From contig NZ_JALJRY010000030.1 in the NCBI RefSeq assembly GCF_024519455.1, positions 67,767-131,766 on the forward strand: a stretch of DNA of 64,000 nucleotides, given 5' to 3'. Positions within the stretch are counted from its first letter, which is position 1. Every line of letters starts with the position of its first letter. Below are positions 17,034 through 25,736 of the stretch, in pieces. The stretch comes from Streptomyces sp. STR69. Its GTDB lineage: Bacteria > Actinomycetota > Actinomycetes > Streptomycetales > Streptomycetaceae. Under the pieces are notes generated by a model. It did not search any database, had not been told where the DNA came from, and was given only the letters and a program-made list of their open reading frames with translations. The position numbers and the translations under genes are program-made.

Positions 17034-17591
17034 TCAGAGCGTCAACAGCATCGCGACCATGGCGATCCCCATCGACAGCCGGCACGCCCGAGCCAACTCC
17101 GGCCGGTCGCCCCACCCGACACTCCCGCCGTCGCCGACGGCCGCGCCGGTGACGGGCACCAGTCGTATGCCCGACAGCAGCACGTATCCCACGAAGTAGA
17201 GGAGCAACACACCTGTCACGAGCGGGACTCCGGAGCCCTCGTGCTCATGGTGGTGACCGGGGGAGGCGCCCATCACGAGCGCCATGTAGACCATGGCGGC
17301 GGTGCCCAGCAGATGGTGCACATGGTGCGGGCTCCTGCGCGCGGTCCACAGGGCGCGCAGCGCCGCCGCGCCGAAGACCGCCGCATAGCCGGGCCAGGCC
17401 CACGACGGCGGTGCGAACACCGCGGCGGGCACGGCCATGGCGGCCATCCCGAAGCCCATCAGCGCCTCGCCGCCGGCGGCCCGTCGCTGTTCCTCGACGG
17501 GGCTGCGCATCCGCAACAGGCAGTACGCCCCGGTCGCGGCGCAGAGCGCGACCAGCAGCCAGCCGGGCGAAGCCGGTCCGTGCATGCGCAT
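17034..17591 (-). CDS. DUF5134 membrane protein
   Basis: A 185-residue polytopic membrane protein with about five hydrophobic helices. Histidine pairs and clusters face the membrane ends (SPHHVHHLLGTAAMVYMALVMG and SPGHHHEHEG), a pattern typical of DUF5134 and suggestive of metal binding, though no function is established. In-frame ATGs lie at 17591 and 17585. It is upstream of the M56 peptidase gene with a 107 bp gap, so co-transcription is possible but not certain. Confidence 0.75.
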   Translation of the reverse strand: MRMHGPASPGWLLVALCAATGAYCLLRMRSPVEEQRRAAGGEALMGFGMAAMAVPAAVFAPPSWAWPGYAAVFGAAALRALWTARRSPHHVHHLLGTAAMVYMALVMGASPGHHHEHEGSGVPLVTGVLLLYFVGYVLLSGIRLVPVTGAAVGDGGSVGWGDRPELARACRLSMGIAMVAMLLTL

Positions 17592-17734
17592 CCCCCCGTT
17601 CCACCCTTGTTCTCACTCTTCGTAGACGATCGGTCACAGGTTGCCCGTGCCACACGGGGCGCAATCGAGCGCAACGGTGTACATGGGGAGCACTCGGCGG
17701 AGTGCGGCAGGTCGGAGGTGCGTTCCGGGATGTG

Positions 17735-17749
17735 TTTTACGAGTAAAAT
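17735..17749 (+). promoter_or_regulatory. palindrome over the FUSC-MarR promoter
   Basis: TTTTAC-GA-GTAAAA is a perfect 6-2-6 palindrome (17735-17748). It overlaps TAAAAT (17744-17749), the best -10 candidate for the FUSC gene starting at 17770. This AT-rich palindrome in GC-rich DNA is a good operator candidate for the co-encoded MarR regulator. Confidence 0.55.
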
Positions 17750-17769
17750 ACCTGCTAAACTTGCCCTTC

Positions 17770-19458
17770 ATGAGCAGTGCGACCCCCGCCCCCACCCCGC
17801 GCGTCCGACGCCTTCCGCTCGCCGGTGTGCTCCGTCTCGGCCGGCCCTCCGACATCTGGTTCAAGCCCGCGCTCAGCGTGGTCGCGTCCGTCGCCCCGCC
17901 CAACCTGGCCCTGCTCGCCCTGGGCCGCCTCGACTTGGCGATGTACACGATGGCCGGCTCCTTGTGCGCGCTCTACGCCCACAACAAGCCCTACGCCGCC
18001 CGGGCCCGCGCCCTGCTCTGGGTGGTGCTCGGGATGATCGGCGGTCTCGCCGTCGCGCTGGTCACCGCCTCCCTCACCACGAACGCCGTCGTGCTGGTCA
18101 CGGTCGGCGCCGCCCTGGCCGCCGTACAGAAGGGCCTGTGCGACGCGACCCGGATCGGCCCGCCCGGCAACGTCGTCCTCACCTTCATCAGCTCCGCCTC
18201 GCTCTTCGCGCCGCAGACACTCGCCCAGATCCCCGGTCACCTCGCGCTCGCCGCCGTGGCGGGCGTCTGGGCGTGGCTCGTCGGCATGGCACCCGGCCTC
18301 GTCCGGCCCCACGGCCCCGAGCGCCGCGCCACGGCCCAGGCGCTGGACGCCGCCGCCGTGTACGCCGTCACCCACGGCACCGGCGACGGCCACGCACGCG
18401 CGCGTGCCGCAACGGCAGCGGCCATCCAGGCAGCCTGGCAGTCCCTGCTCGCCACGGGTGCCCGCACCGAGCCCCGCCGCTCCCTCGAACGTCTCGTCGT
18501 CCGTGCCGAGGTCGCCCTCGCCGCGCCCGCGGACACCGACCCGGAGTTGCTTCGCATCTGGGCCCGCGAACTGCGCGGCAGCGGACCGGTCCCTCGGACC
18601 GACGATCCAGTGAGTGCCGTGGCCGAACTGCTCGGTGTGGACGCCGAACTCGCCACCTCCGCCCGCCCGTTGTGGACCAGGCTCGGCCCGCTCGCCCCCC
18701 TCGTGCTGCGCACGGGGATCGGCTGTGCCCTCGCGGGTTACGCCTCCCTGGCGCTCGGCGTGGGCCGTCCCTACTGGGCCCTCGTCACCGCCGCCTCCCT
18801 CTACCAGGTCAACATCACCCTCACCTGGGGCCGGGGAGTGCAGCGGGTCGTCGGAAACCTCCTGGGCGTGCTCGTCTTCGCCGGGGTGGCACCGCTCGCG
18901 CACGCCCGTCCGGCGGCCCTCGTGCTGTGCTGCCTCGCGTTCAACTTCGGCGCCGAGGCGCTGATCGGCCGCAACTACTGGCTCGGCAGCGTCTGCGTGA
19001 CCCCGATGGCGCTGCTCATCACCGAGTTCGCCCGGACCCAGCAGTCCGGGGAGCTGATCACCGAGCGGGTCGTGGACACCCTCGTCGGCGCCCTGGTCGG
19101 CCTCGTGGCCGCGGTTACCGTCACCAACCGGCGCGCGACCGACCGTGTCGAGGAGGCGCTGACCGCGGTCGATGGGGCGCGCGGCCGGGCCGCGCGACTC
19201 CTGTGTGAGCCCGTTCCCGCCCCCGGAGCCCTGGATTCCGCGCACCGCGCGCTCGCCGCCGCCCTGGTCGAACTGCGGGCCACCGTCGACGCCGCGTCCG
19301 GCGAGTGGTGGCAGCGCGCTCTGCCCCAGGAGCGGGTCGTGCTCGCCGAGCAGTCCGGACACCGTACGCTCGCCGCGACGGTACGACGCCGGGGGCCGCA
19401 CTCCTGGCCGACCGCGGATCGGCGCACGGGCAGGAAGACGGAGGGCGTACGGGGATGA
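17770..19458 (+). CDS. FUSC-family membrane protein (aromatic acid exporter type)
   Basis: A 562-residue protein with two membrane blocks (about residues 20-180 and 310-450) separated and followed by cytoplasmic helical regions, the arrangement of the fusaric acid resistance (FUSC/AaeB-like) family. Such proteins export aromatic or other toxic small acids. Motifs include GRPYWALVTAASLYQVN and FGAEALIGRNYW. The ATG at 17770 has no clear ribosome-binding site and lies about 14 bases after the predicted transcription start. Its stop overlaps the MarR start (ATGA), so exporter and regulator are translationally coupled. Confidence 0.82.
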   Translation: MSSATPAPTPRVRRLPLAGVLRLGRPSDIWFKPALSVVASVAPPNLALLALGRLDLAMYTMAGSLCALYAHNKPYAARARALLWVVLGMIGGLAVALVTASLTTNAVVLVTVGAALAAVQKGLCDATRIGPPGNVVLTFISSASLFAPQTLAQIPGHLALAAVAGVWAWLVGMAPGLVRPHGPERRATAQALDAAAVYAVTHGTGDGHARARAATAAAIQAAWQSLLATGARTEPRRSLERLVVRAEVALAAPADTDPELLRIWARELRGSGPVPRTDDPVSAVAELLGVDAELATSARPLWTRLGPLAPLVLRTGIGCALAGYASLALGVGRPYWALVTAASLYQVNITLTWGRGVQRVVGNLLGVLVFAGVAPLAHARPAALVLCCLAFNFGAEALIGRNYWLGSVCVTPMALLITEFARTQQSGELITERVVDTLVGALVGLVAAVTVTNRRATDRVEEALTAVDGARGRAARLLCEPVPAPGALDSAHRALAAALVELRATVDAASGEWWQRALPQERVVLAEQSGHRTLAATVRRRGPHSWPTADRRTGRKTEGVRG

Positions 19459-20042
19459 CGTCAATGAACGGACGGCCGGCGGACGGAAACGGTGCCTCTC
19501 CGGATACGGCCCGGCACGACCACTCGCCGAGCGCGCCCCGCCACGACACCGTCGCCGCCGTAGTCGGGCAGTGGCAGGCCGTGCACCCCGATCTCGACAC
19601 CGGACCGATGGAGATCATCGGCCGTATCAACCGGTGTGCCGCCCTGCTCCAGCAGGCCGAGGACGCGCCGCTGCGCCGGGCCGGGCTCAGCCGTCCTGAG
19701 TTCGACCTGCTCGGCGCGCTCCGCCGCACCGGGCACGAACTGACGCCGAGCGACCTGACCCGGGAGACCTTCTCCTCGGGTGCCGCCGTCACCAAGCGCC
19801 TCAAGCAGCTCACCGAACGCGGACTGGTCGAGCGCCGCGGCGACACCCGCGACCGCCGCGTCGCCCACGTCCGCCTCACGGACGCCGGCCGCGACCTCGT
19901 CGACGCGATCCTGCCCGAGCAGCTCGCCTACGAGACCACCGTGCTCGCCGGTCTCGACACCCCCGGACAGGGCGAACTCGCCACCCTGCTCGGTGAGTTG
20001 CTGGCCCAGCTGGAAGGCCGGCTGGGAGTGCTGCGCGTCTGA
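19455..20042 (+). CDS. MarR-family transcriptional regulator
   Basis: A 195-residue winged-helix regulator with a disordered N-terminal extension of about 30 residues. The DNA-binding region reads LTPSDLTRETFSSGAAVTKRLKQLTERGLVERRGDTRDRRVAHVRLTDAG, including the MarR wing signature DxRDRR. It overlaps the FUSC gene by four bases. MarR proteins coupled to exporters usually repress their own operon and release DNA on binding the exported phenolic compound; that role is inferred. The perfect palindrome at 17735-17748 is the likely site. Confidence 0.88.
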   Translation: MTSMNGRPADGNGASPDTARHDHSPSAPRHDTVAAVVGQWQAVHPDLDTGPMEIIGRINRCAALLQQAEDAPLRRAGLSRPEFDLLGALRRTGHELTPSDLTRETFSSGAAVTKRLKQLTERGLVERRGDTRDRRVAHVRLTDAGRDLVDAILPEQLAYETTVLAGLDTPGQGELATLLGELLAQLEGRLGVLRV

Positions 20043-20070
20043 GCCGCCGTATGCGAGCGGTGACGGACCG

Positions 20071-20100
20071 TTGACGTGGGCCGGGTGATCTCCCTACGTT
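20071..20100 (+). promoter_or_regulatory. promoter for the glycosidase gene at 20161
   Basis: TTGACG (20071-20076) and TACGTT (20095-20100) are spaced by 18 bp. The downstream leader of roughly 55 bases contains an AAGGGA ribosome-binding site ahead of the GTG. Confidence 0.5.
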
Positions 20101-20160
20101 CGACCAGGTCGGTTCGGGACACCGGCTGTCGTACGACATGTCGAACAAGGGATTGATGCC

Positions 20161-22746
20161 GTGGCAGCCGAAGCCTCCGCCGCCCCCACCTCCGGGAAGC
20201 TCACCATCGACCTCGGCACCGACACGGGCCCCTTCCACGGAGGCGCGAGCGGCACGCTCTACGGCCTCTACGGCGACGGTGTCCCCAGCCGCAACGTCGT
20301 CGAGGGCATGTACGTCCGCACGGTCTCCACCAAGGCCCAGGACGGCACCCAGCACCCGGGCGCCGACGCCCTGGAGATGCTGCGCCCCTTCGTCGAGGCG
20401 GGTGGCAAGGACGTCTACGTCTACCTGACCGACATCTACCGCGGCTTCCCCTACGAATGGCCCGGCGCCACCGGCCCCGAGCGCCTCGCCGACTTCACGG
20501 CGCGCGTCCGCAGGCACGTCGAACAGGTACTGGCGCTCGGCGCGTACGGGTCCCATGTCGTGTACGTCCCGTTCAACGAACCCGAGGGCAACATGTTCGG
20601 CACGGGGGAGTGGAGCTACGACGGGACCTCCTGGCACACCGACCCACGCGCCTACTTCACCGCGTGGCGTGACATCTACCGCCTGATCAAGGACCTCGAC
20701 CCCGACGCCCGCATCGCCGGCCCCAACACCTGCGAGCTGTACGACGAGGTCAAGGGCTTCCTGCAGTTCGCCGAGGCCGAGGGCGTACTGCCCGACATCG
20801 TCACCTGGCACGAACTGTCCTCGCCGGACGAGATCCGCACGAACGTCGCCAAGTACCGGGCTCTGGAACGGGAGTTGGGCATCGGCCCACTCCCCGTCAA
20901 CATCAACGAGTACGCCCACAACTACCACTTGTCCGTCCCGGGGCAGATGATCCAGTGGATCGCCGCGATCGAGGAGTCCAAGGTCGACGCCGACATGGCG
21001 TACTGGAACATCGACGGCAACCTCAACGACTCGGCGGTCGAGGCCAACAAGGGCAACGGACAGTGGTGGCTGTTCAACGCCTACGGCCAGTTCACGGGCA
21101 ACACCGTCCGGGTCACCGCACCCCACCCGAACGTGCAGTACACACTCCAGGGCGTCGCATCACTCGACCGGGACAAGCGGCAGGCGCGGGTGCTCTTCGG
21201 CGGCGCGGGCGGTTCGGCGGACGTCGTGTTCGAGCACGTCGACCCCGAGGTCTTCGGTACGACCGTTCACGCGCGGCTCCTGGAGATCCCCTGGACGGGA
21301 CAAGTCGGCGCCTCCGCACCGCCGTTGCGGCTCGCCGACCGTGAACTCCCCGTCATGAACGGCAAAGTGACGCTCCGTCTGACGGACCTGGAGGAGATGT
21401 CGGCGTACCAGGTGATCCTGTCCCCGGGCGGCGAGGGGGCCGTAGCGCTGGCGCCCTCGGTCGGCTGGAGCCGGACGTATCAGGCCGAGGACGCGACCTA
21501 CCTCGGTGGCGGCCGGTCCCTGAACGGGCCCGAGGGGTCCCCGTCCGACGTCGACAAGTTCGCCACGTCGACCGGCTACCACGTGGGCGGCCTCCGCACC
21601 GGCTCCGACGGCGTGCTCGCCTTCTCCGTCGAAGTCCCGCAGGACGGGACGTACGACGTGAGCGTCTTCGCCAACTCGTACAACCTGGCCGACGCGGTGC
21701 GCGAGCAGGGACCCACCAATGTCTTCCTCCGCGTCGACGGCCGCCAACCGCGCGAACTCCGGCTGCCGCTCGGCTACAAGTGGGCGGTGTGGGGCCACAC
21801 CGACACTCGCGTCGAACTGACCGCCGGTGCGCACACGATCACCCTCGCCGCCAAGGACGCCGACCTCGGTGTCACGCGGGGCGACGCGGTCGTCGACAAG
21901 CTCGACCTCACCCTCCGCGACGACCAGGAGGCCGGGTTCGCGTTGTACGACGCCGAGTTCGCCGTTCTGGAGGGTGGTGCTCGTGTCGACTACACGATCC
22001 GAGGTGCCTCCGGCCCCGGTGTCGCCGTACTGCCGCGGGGTGGCACCGCGACCTTCTGGGTGCACGCGGCGGACTACGGGGAGGCGACGGTGACGGTCGA
22101 CCGGATCGGGCCCGGGGAGGGCGAGTTGACGATCAACGGTGAGAACGTGGGGATTGTCGAACGATCCTCCGTGCCCCTCTTCCTCGCATCGGGCATCAAC
22201 AAGATCACCATCACCGCCGCTTCCGACGACCTCGTCCTCGACCGCCTCCGGACAGCGCCGTCACGCGGCCTCCTGCCCACCTCGACCTACCCGGCCGAGG
22301 AGGGCATCACGACCGGCAGTGCCCGGGTCACCGGTGCCCACACGTTCGCCACCGGCGGCAAGGCGGTCGACGGCATCGGCGCCGGACCCGGGAACGCCCT
22401 CACCCTCACCGTGACGGCGGAGCGGGCCGGCCGGCACGCGCTCACGATCCGCTACTCCAACGGCGAGCAGGCGCCCGCCACCCACTACAACCCGGACCCG
22501 GTCTGCCGCCACGCGGACATCGGGGTCAACGGGGCCGCCCCACAGCGCGTCCTGTTCCCCACGACCTTCCACTTCAACAACTTCCACGACCTGACCGTCC
22601 CCGTCACCCTCGACGAGGGCGCCAACACCCTCACCTTCACCGCCGACGAACTCCCGGACCACGACGGCCGGTCGAGGAACCAGTACGGTCAGCGCTCCGC
22701 GTACGCCCCCGTGATCGACCAGGTGACGGTGACACCGCTGGCTTGA
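20161..22746 (+). CDS. clan-A-like glycoside hydrolase with CBM6/35-like modules
   Basis: An 861-residue protein. Residues about 15-330 look like a (beta/alpha)8 glycosidase: VPFNEPEGN (Glu140, candidate acid/base) and VNINEYAH (Glu250, candidate nucleophile), with VTWHELS between. Residues about 340-435 form a beta-sandwich typical of clan GH-A enzymes. A CBM6/35-like module begins near RTYQAEDATYLGGG (about 440-580), then further beta domains, and a second module begins at STYPAEEGITTGSA (about 705-860). I cannot assign the GH family. No signal peptide is seen: an in-frame stop at 20086-20088 limits any upstream extension. Either it acts in the cytoplasm or uses an unusual export route. Confidence 0.75.
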   Translation: MAAEASAAPTSGKLTIDLGTDTGPFHGGASGTLYGLYGDGVPSRNVVEGMYVRTVSTKAQDGTQHPGADALEMLRPFVEAGGKDVYVYLTDIYRGFPYEWPGATGPERLADFTARVRRHVEQVLALGAYGSHVVYVPFNEPEGNMFGTGEWSYDGTSWHTDPRAYFTAWRDIYRLIKDLDPDARIAGPNTCELYDEVKGFLQFAEAEGVLPDIVTWHELSSPDEIRTNVAKYRALERELGIGPLPVNINEYAHNYHLSVPGQMIQWIAAIEESKVDADMAYWNIDGNLNDSAVEANKGNGQWWLFNAYGQFTGNTVRVTAPHPNVQYTLQGVASLDRDKRQARVLFGGAGGSADVVFEHVDPEVFGTTVHARLLEIPWTGQVGASAPPLRLADRELPVMNGKVTLRLTDLEEMSAYQVILSPGGEGAVALAPSVGWSRTYQAEDATYLGGGRSLNGPEGSPSDVDKFATSTGYHVGGLRTGSDGVLAFSVEVPQDGTYDVSVFANSYNLADAVREQGPTNVFLRVDGRQPRELRLPLGYKWAVWGHTDTRVELTAGAHTITLAAKDADLGVTRGDAVVDKLDLTLRDDQEAGFALYDAEFAVLEGGARVDYTIRGASGPGVAVLPRGGTATFWVHAADYGEATVTVDRIGPGEGELTINGENVGIVERSSVPLFLASGINKITITAASDDLVLDRLRTAPSRGLLPTSTYPAEEGITTGSARVTGAHTFATGGKAVDGIGAGPGNALTLTVTAERAGRHALTIRYSNGEQAPATHYNPDPVCRHADIGVNGAAPQRVLFPTTFHFNNFHDLTVPVTLDEGANTLTFTADELPDHDGRSRNQYGQRSAYAPVIDQVTVTPLA

Positions 22747-22776
22747 CCGCGTGCGGCGGGCGGGCGAACGACGGGC

Positions 22777-23541
22777 TCAGCCCTCCGCGCCCGCCCCGTG
22801 CACCCCGAACACCGCCCCCTGCGGATCCCGCAGCACCGCGATCCGCCGTACGTCGGCGATGGAATGCGGCTCCATGAGGACCGTGCCGCCCGCCGCGGTC
22901 GTCGCGGCGGCGGTCGCGTGGACGTCGGCCACCGCGAAGTACGGCAGCCAGTGCGGAGGCACCTCAAGCGGGAACTTGTCGTCCATCGCCATCATGCCGC
23001 CGAAGTCGGCGCCGTCGATGCCCCACTGCGGGTAGTGCGCCGAGGGCCGGACGGTCCAGCCGAACACGTTCGTGTAGAAGGCCTCGGCCCGCTCGGGCGC
23101 CCGCGTCAGCAGCTCCACCCAGCCCAGCGCGCCGGGCGAGTTGAACAGCCCGGCGCCGGGGAAGGCCCGCGCCTGCCACATCTGGAACGCGGCCCCGCCC
23201 GGGTCCAGGGCGACCGCGAAGCGCCCGATGTCGAACACGTCGGCCGGCTCCGTCAACAGCGTCCCGCCCGCCGTACGCACCCGCTCCGCGGCCCTGTCGG
23301 CGTCCGCCACCGCGAACGACACGTTCCACGCCACCGGCTGCGACTCCTGGAACAGGGGCGCCAGACCGGCGACCGCCGCGTCCCCGATGTGCGCGACCGT
23401 GTAGCCGCCCGCCTCCTGCCGGGGATCGGTCTCCGGACGCCAGCCGAACACGTCCGCGTAGAACCGCTTGGCCGCATCGAGATCACTGGTCCCGAGCTCG
23501 ACCCAGCAGGGCCCGCCGGTCACCGGCCTGTCGAGCTTCAT
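22777..23541 (-). CDS. VOC-family protein, two glyoxalase-like domains
   Basis: A 254-residue protein of two tandem VOC/glyoxalase-like halves, each starting with a beta strand and helix of the type ELGTSDLDAAKRFYADVFGW (about residue 16) and ELLTRAPERAEAFYTNVFGW (about residue 142). VOC proteins bind a metal or small ligand and include dioxygenases, glyoxalases and antibiotic-binding proteins. The two-domain CFP30/32-type arrangement is common in Streptomyces. GGAAGG precedes the ATG. It converges on the glycosidase gene. Substrate unknown. Confidence 0.85.
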   Translation of the reverse strand: MKLDRPVTGGPCWVELGTSDLDAAKRFYADVFGWRPETDPRQEAGGYTVAHIGDAAVAGLAPLFQESQPVAWNVSFAVADADRAAERVRTAGGTLLTEPADVFDIGRFAVALDPGGAAFQMWQARAFPGAGLFNSPGALGWVELLTRAPERAEAFYTNVFGWTVRPSAHYPQWGIDGADFGGMMAMDDKFPLEVPPHWLPYFAVADVHATAAATTAAGGTVLMEPHSIADVRRIAVLRDPQGAVFGVHGAGAEG

Positions 23542-23637
23542 GGCGTTCCTTCCGCAGGAAGTACCCCTCCCAGCACGCTAAGCCCGGGCCGCGACCCCGG
23601 CCAACCGGCACGGAAGGGCACCCTGCCCGCCGTAGGC

Positions 23638-24030
23638 CTAGATCCCCGGCCGGTACCGCAGCGGATGATCCGCCGGCACCTCCACCAGCACGATCCGCGT
23701 CCCGTCCGGATCCGCCACCCACATCTCCACCAGCCCCCAGGGCTCCTTCACCGGCGGCCGTACGATCTCGACCCCCTTCGCCCGCGACTCCTCGTACGCG
23801 GCCCCCGCGTCCGCGACCTGCAGCCACAGCTGTACGGCGGGCGAGGGCGGGGTGTCGGAGCGTCCGGAGACCTCCAGGAACCCGCCGCCGAGGAAGTAGA
23901 CGGTCCCGCGCTCCACCCCCGTGCCGAACTCCCGGTAGACGGGCAGCCCCAACTGCTCGCCGTAGAAGGCGCGGGAGCGGTCGGGATCGGTCGGGCGCAG
24001 CAGGATACGGCTGCTCAGTACGTGCACCAT
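23638..24030 (-). CDS. VOC-family protein, single domain
   Basis: A 130-residue protein with one VOC/glyoxalase-like fold: LLRPTDPDRSRAFYGEQLGLPVYREFG at the N-terminus and the closing WVADPDGTRIVLVEVP strand pair. It lies 96 bp upstream of the larger VOC gene on the same strand, so the two may be expressed together. It is divergent from the GNAT gene. Members of this small class often act as dimers that bind a hydrophobic ligand or a divalent metal; substrate unknown. Confidence 0.85.
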   Translation of the reverse strand: MVHVLSSRILLRPTDPDRSRAFYGEQLGLPVYREFGTGVERGTVYFLGGGFLEVSGRSDTPPSPAVQLWLQVADAGAAYEESRAKGVEIVRPPVKEPWGLVEMWVADPDGTRIVLVEVPADHPLRYRPGI

Positions 24031-24107
24031 GCGGCCGGAGCCTAGTCTTCGTGGCCGCGTTACTCTCGTCTCTGCCCGAGCCGCGCCCCTGATCGGAGTT
24101 GTGCACC

Positions 24108-24647
24108 ATGGACACCGCCGCCACCGGACTGACCTTCCGCGACGCCACCGACGCCGATGTGGACGCCCTCGTCGTGCTGATCGAGTCGGCCTACCGGGGT
24201 GACGACAGCCGGGCCGGGTGGACCACCGAGGCGGACATCCTCGAAGGGCAGCGGACCGACCCCGAAGGCGTGCTCGCGGTCGTCAAGTCGCCCGACAGCC
24301 GACTGCTGGTGGTCGAACGGGACGGTCAGGTCGTCGCCTGCTGCCAGCTCGAACACCGCGGCGACCACGCCTACTTCGGGATGTTCGCGGTCAGCCCGCA
24401 GCTCCAGGGCGGCGGGCTCGGCAAGGTCATCATCGCGGAGGCGGAGCGCACGGCCAGGGAGACCTGGGGAGTGGGGGAGATGCACATGACCGTGATCTCC
24501 GTACGGAACGACCTCATCGCCTGGTACGAGCGCCGCGGCTATCGCCGTACGGGCCGGATGACCCCGTTCCCGTACGGCGACGAGCGGTTCGGCATTCCGC
24601 AGCGCGACGACCTGCAGTTCGAGCTGCTGGTCAAGCCGTTGGTGTGA
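24108..24647 (+). CDS. GNAT-family N-acetyltransferase
   Basis: A 179-residue acetyl-CoA-dependent acyltransferase. The GNAT core is clear: LTFRDATDADVDALVVLIESAYRG at the N-terminus, MFAVSPQLQGGGLGKVIIAEAE (motif A with the Q-x-x-G-x-G/A loop) around residues 90-112, and ISVRNDLIAWYERRGYRRTGR (motif B) near 130-150. GGAG lies nine bases before the ATG at 24108. It is divergent from the VOC gene and convergent with the GDPD gene. The acceptor (amine, antibiotic or protein) cannot be told. Confidence 0.88.
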   Translation: MDTAATGLTFRDATDADVDALVVLIESAYRGDDSRAGWTTEADILEGQRTDPEGVLAVVKSPDSRLLVVERDGQVVACCQLEHRGDHAYFGMFAVSPQLQGGGLGKVIIAEAERTARETWGVGEMHMTVISVRNDLIAWYERRGYRRTGRMTPFPYGDERFGIPQRDDLQFELLVKPLV

Positions 24648-24650
24648 GGC

Positions 24651-25334
24651 TCACGCCGTGAAGCGGCCCGTGCGTTTGATCTCCGGGTAGTCGGTGGTCG
24701 CGCCGTCCAGGCCCAGGGCGCGTACGAGCCGCAGCTGGTCCTGGGTGTTCACCACCCAGCCGATGATCTTCAGGTCCGCCTTGCGGGCCGCCTCGACGAC
24801 CTCCAGGGTCAGCCTGCGGATGTTGAGGCAGACCGTTTCGGCACCGGCCTCGGTGGCGCGCTCCACCACGTCGGGGCCGAAGCGGCTCGCGATCAGCGCG
24901 GTGCGCACGCCGGGCACCAGGCGGGCGATCTCGGTGATCGCCTCGTCGTGGAACGAGGACACCTCGACCCGTCCGACCAGGTCCCGTCGGTGCATGACCT
25001 CGGCCAGCGCCCGTGCCGCCGCCAGGTCCTTGATCTCTGCCTGGAGCGGTGACCGGACGGCGTCCAGCACCTCGTCGAAGGTGGGTACGTGCTCGCCGCG
25101 GCCCGCGTCCAGGGTGCGCAGCTCGTCGAGGGTCCGTTCGGCGATCGGACCGGTCCCGTCGGTCGTACGGTCCACGTCGGCGTCGTGCATGACGACGAGG
25201 GCGCCGTCCCTGCTCAGATGCAGATCGAGTTCGATGACATCGAGGCCGGCCTGCTCGGCGGCGACGAAGGAACGGAGAGTGTTCTCGGGTTCGAGACCCA
25301 TGACTCCGCGGTGACCGATGGTGAGGAAGTTCAA
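24651..25334 (-). CDS. glycerophosphodiester phosphodiesterase
   Basis: A 227-residue cytoplasmic GDPD. It hydrolyses deacylated phospholipids such as glycerophosphocholine to glycerol-3-phosphate plus an alcohol. The TIM-barrel signature is complete: GHRGVMGLEPENT, IELDLHLSRDG (metal-binding Glu/Asp), VVMHDADVDRTTDG, then AEIKD and VSSFHDEAI. The start is an unusual TTG, placed directly before the NFLTIGHRG strand with GGAAG about ten bases upstream; no later Met would preserve the catalytic motif. There is no signal peptide, unlike secreted GlpQ. Confidence 0.88.
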   Translation of the reverse strand: MNFLTIGHRGVMGLEPENTLRSFVAAEQAGLDVIELDLHLSRDGALVVMHDADVDRTTDGTGPIAERTLDELRTLDAGRGEHVPTFDEVLDAVRSPLQAEIKDLAAARALAEVMHRRDLVGRVEVSSFHDEAITEIARLVPGVRTALIASRFGPDVVERATEAGAETVCLNIRRLTLEVVEAARKADLKIIGWVVNTQDQLRLVRALGLDGATTDYPEIKRTGRFTA

Positions 25335-25736
25335 GGTTCGACTCGCTTCCGTCGACGGCGGCTCGGCACGCGCGCGCGGCGCGGCCGGACATCGGCGTCC
25401 ACGCGGCAGAGCCGCAGCCTAACGGCCGGGCCCGGCGATGGACCCGCACGTACACGGACGAACGGGGAGACAGGAGCGGCCGACCTGCGCGGCACCGGCA
25501 GGGACGGTCATCCCGGGGTGGGCGAGTCCCGGGGTGATTGACGGGTGGCCGGTTTCGACGCCCCGCTCCCTGGGTAGCCGCGCGATGTCTCTTCGGCGGC
25601 CTTCACGGTTTCCGGCAGGAAAAAGTTCGGTCACGAGCAGGGGTCGGCAGGATAATTTCCCGAAGATCCCCTTGCTGGGAGAAACCACATATGTATACGG
25701 TTTCCATACGCTGGGTTCTCCCGTGGAGGAAGTGAC
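25335..25736. other. 402 bp intergenic region with promoter elements
   Basis: The region between the divergent GDPD and DUF6421 genes has no credible gene. The left half is GC-rich without recognised motifs. The right half (25610-25736) is markedly AT-richer and holds the promoter and inverted repeat described separately. No terminator-like hairpin, tRNA or riboswitch was recognised. Confidence 0.6.
25651..25704 (+). promoter_or_regulatory. -10 element and GAAACC/GGTTTC inverted repeat before DUF6421
   Basis: GATAAT (25651-25656) is a good -10 hexamer with only a weak -35 (CGGTCA, 17 bp upstream). Downstream, GAAACC (25681-25686) and GGTTTC (25699-25704) form a perfect inverted repeat around an AT-rich 12 bp centre containing CATATG and GTATAC. 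Lying between promoter and start codon, it could be a repressor site. Confidence 0.45.

Noticed and set aside
16536..19208. An 890-codon plus-strand open frame
   Set aside because: It covers parts of M56, DUF5134 and FUSC genes in another frame and has Arg/Pro/His-rich non-protein-like composition typical of GC-rich shadows.
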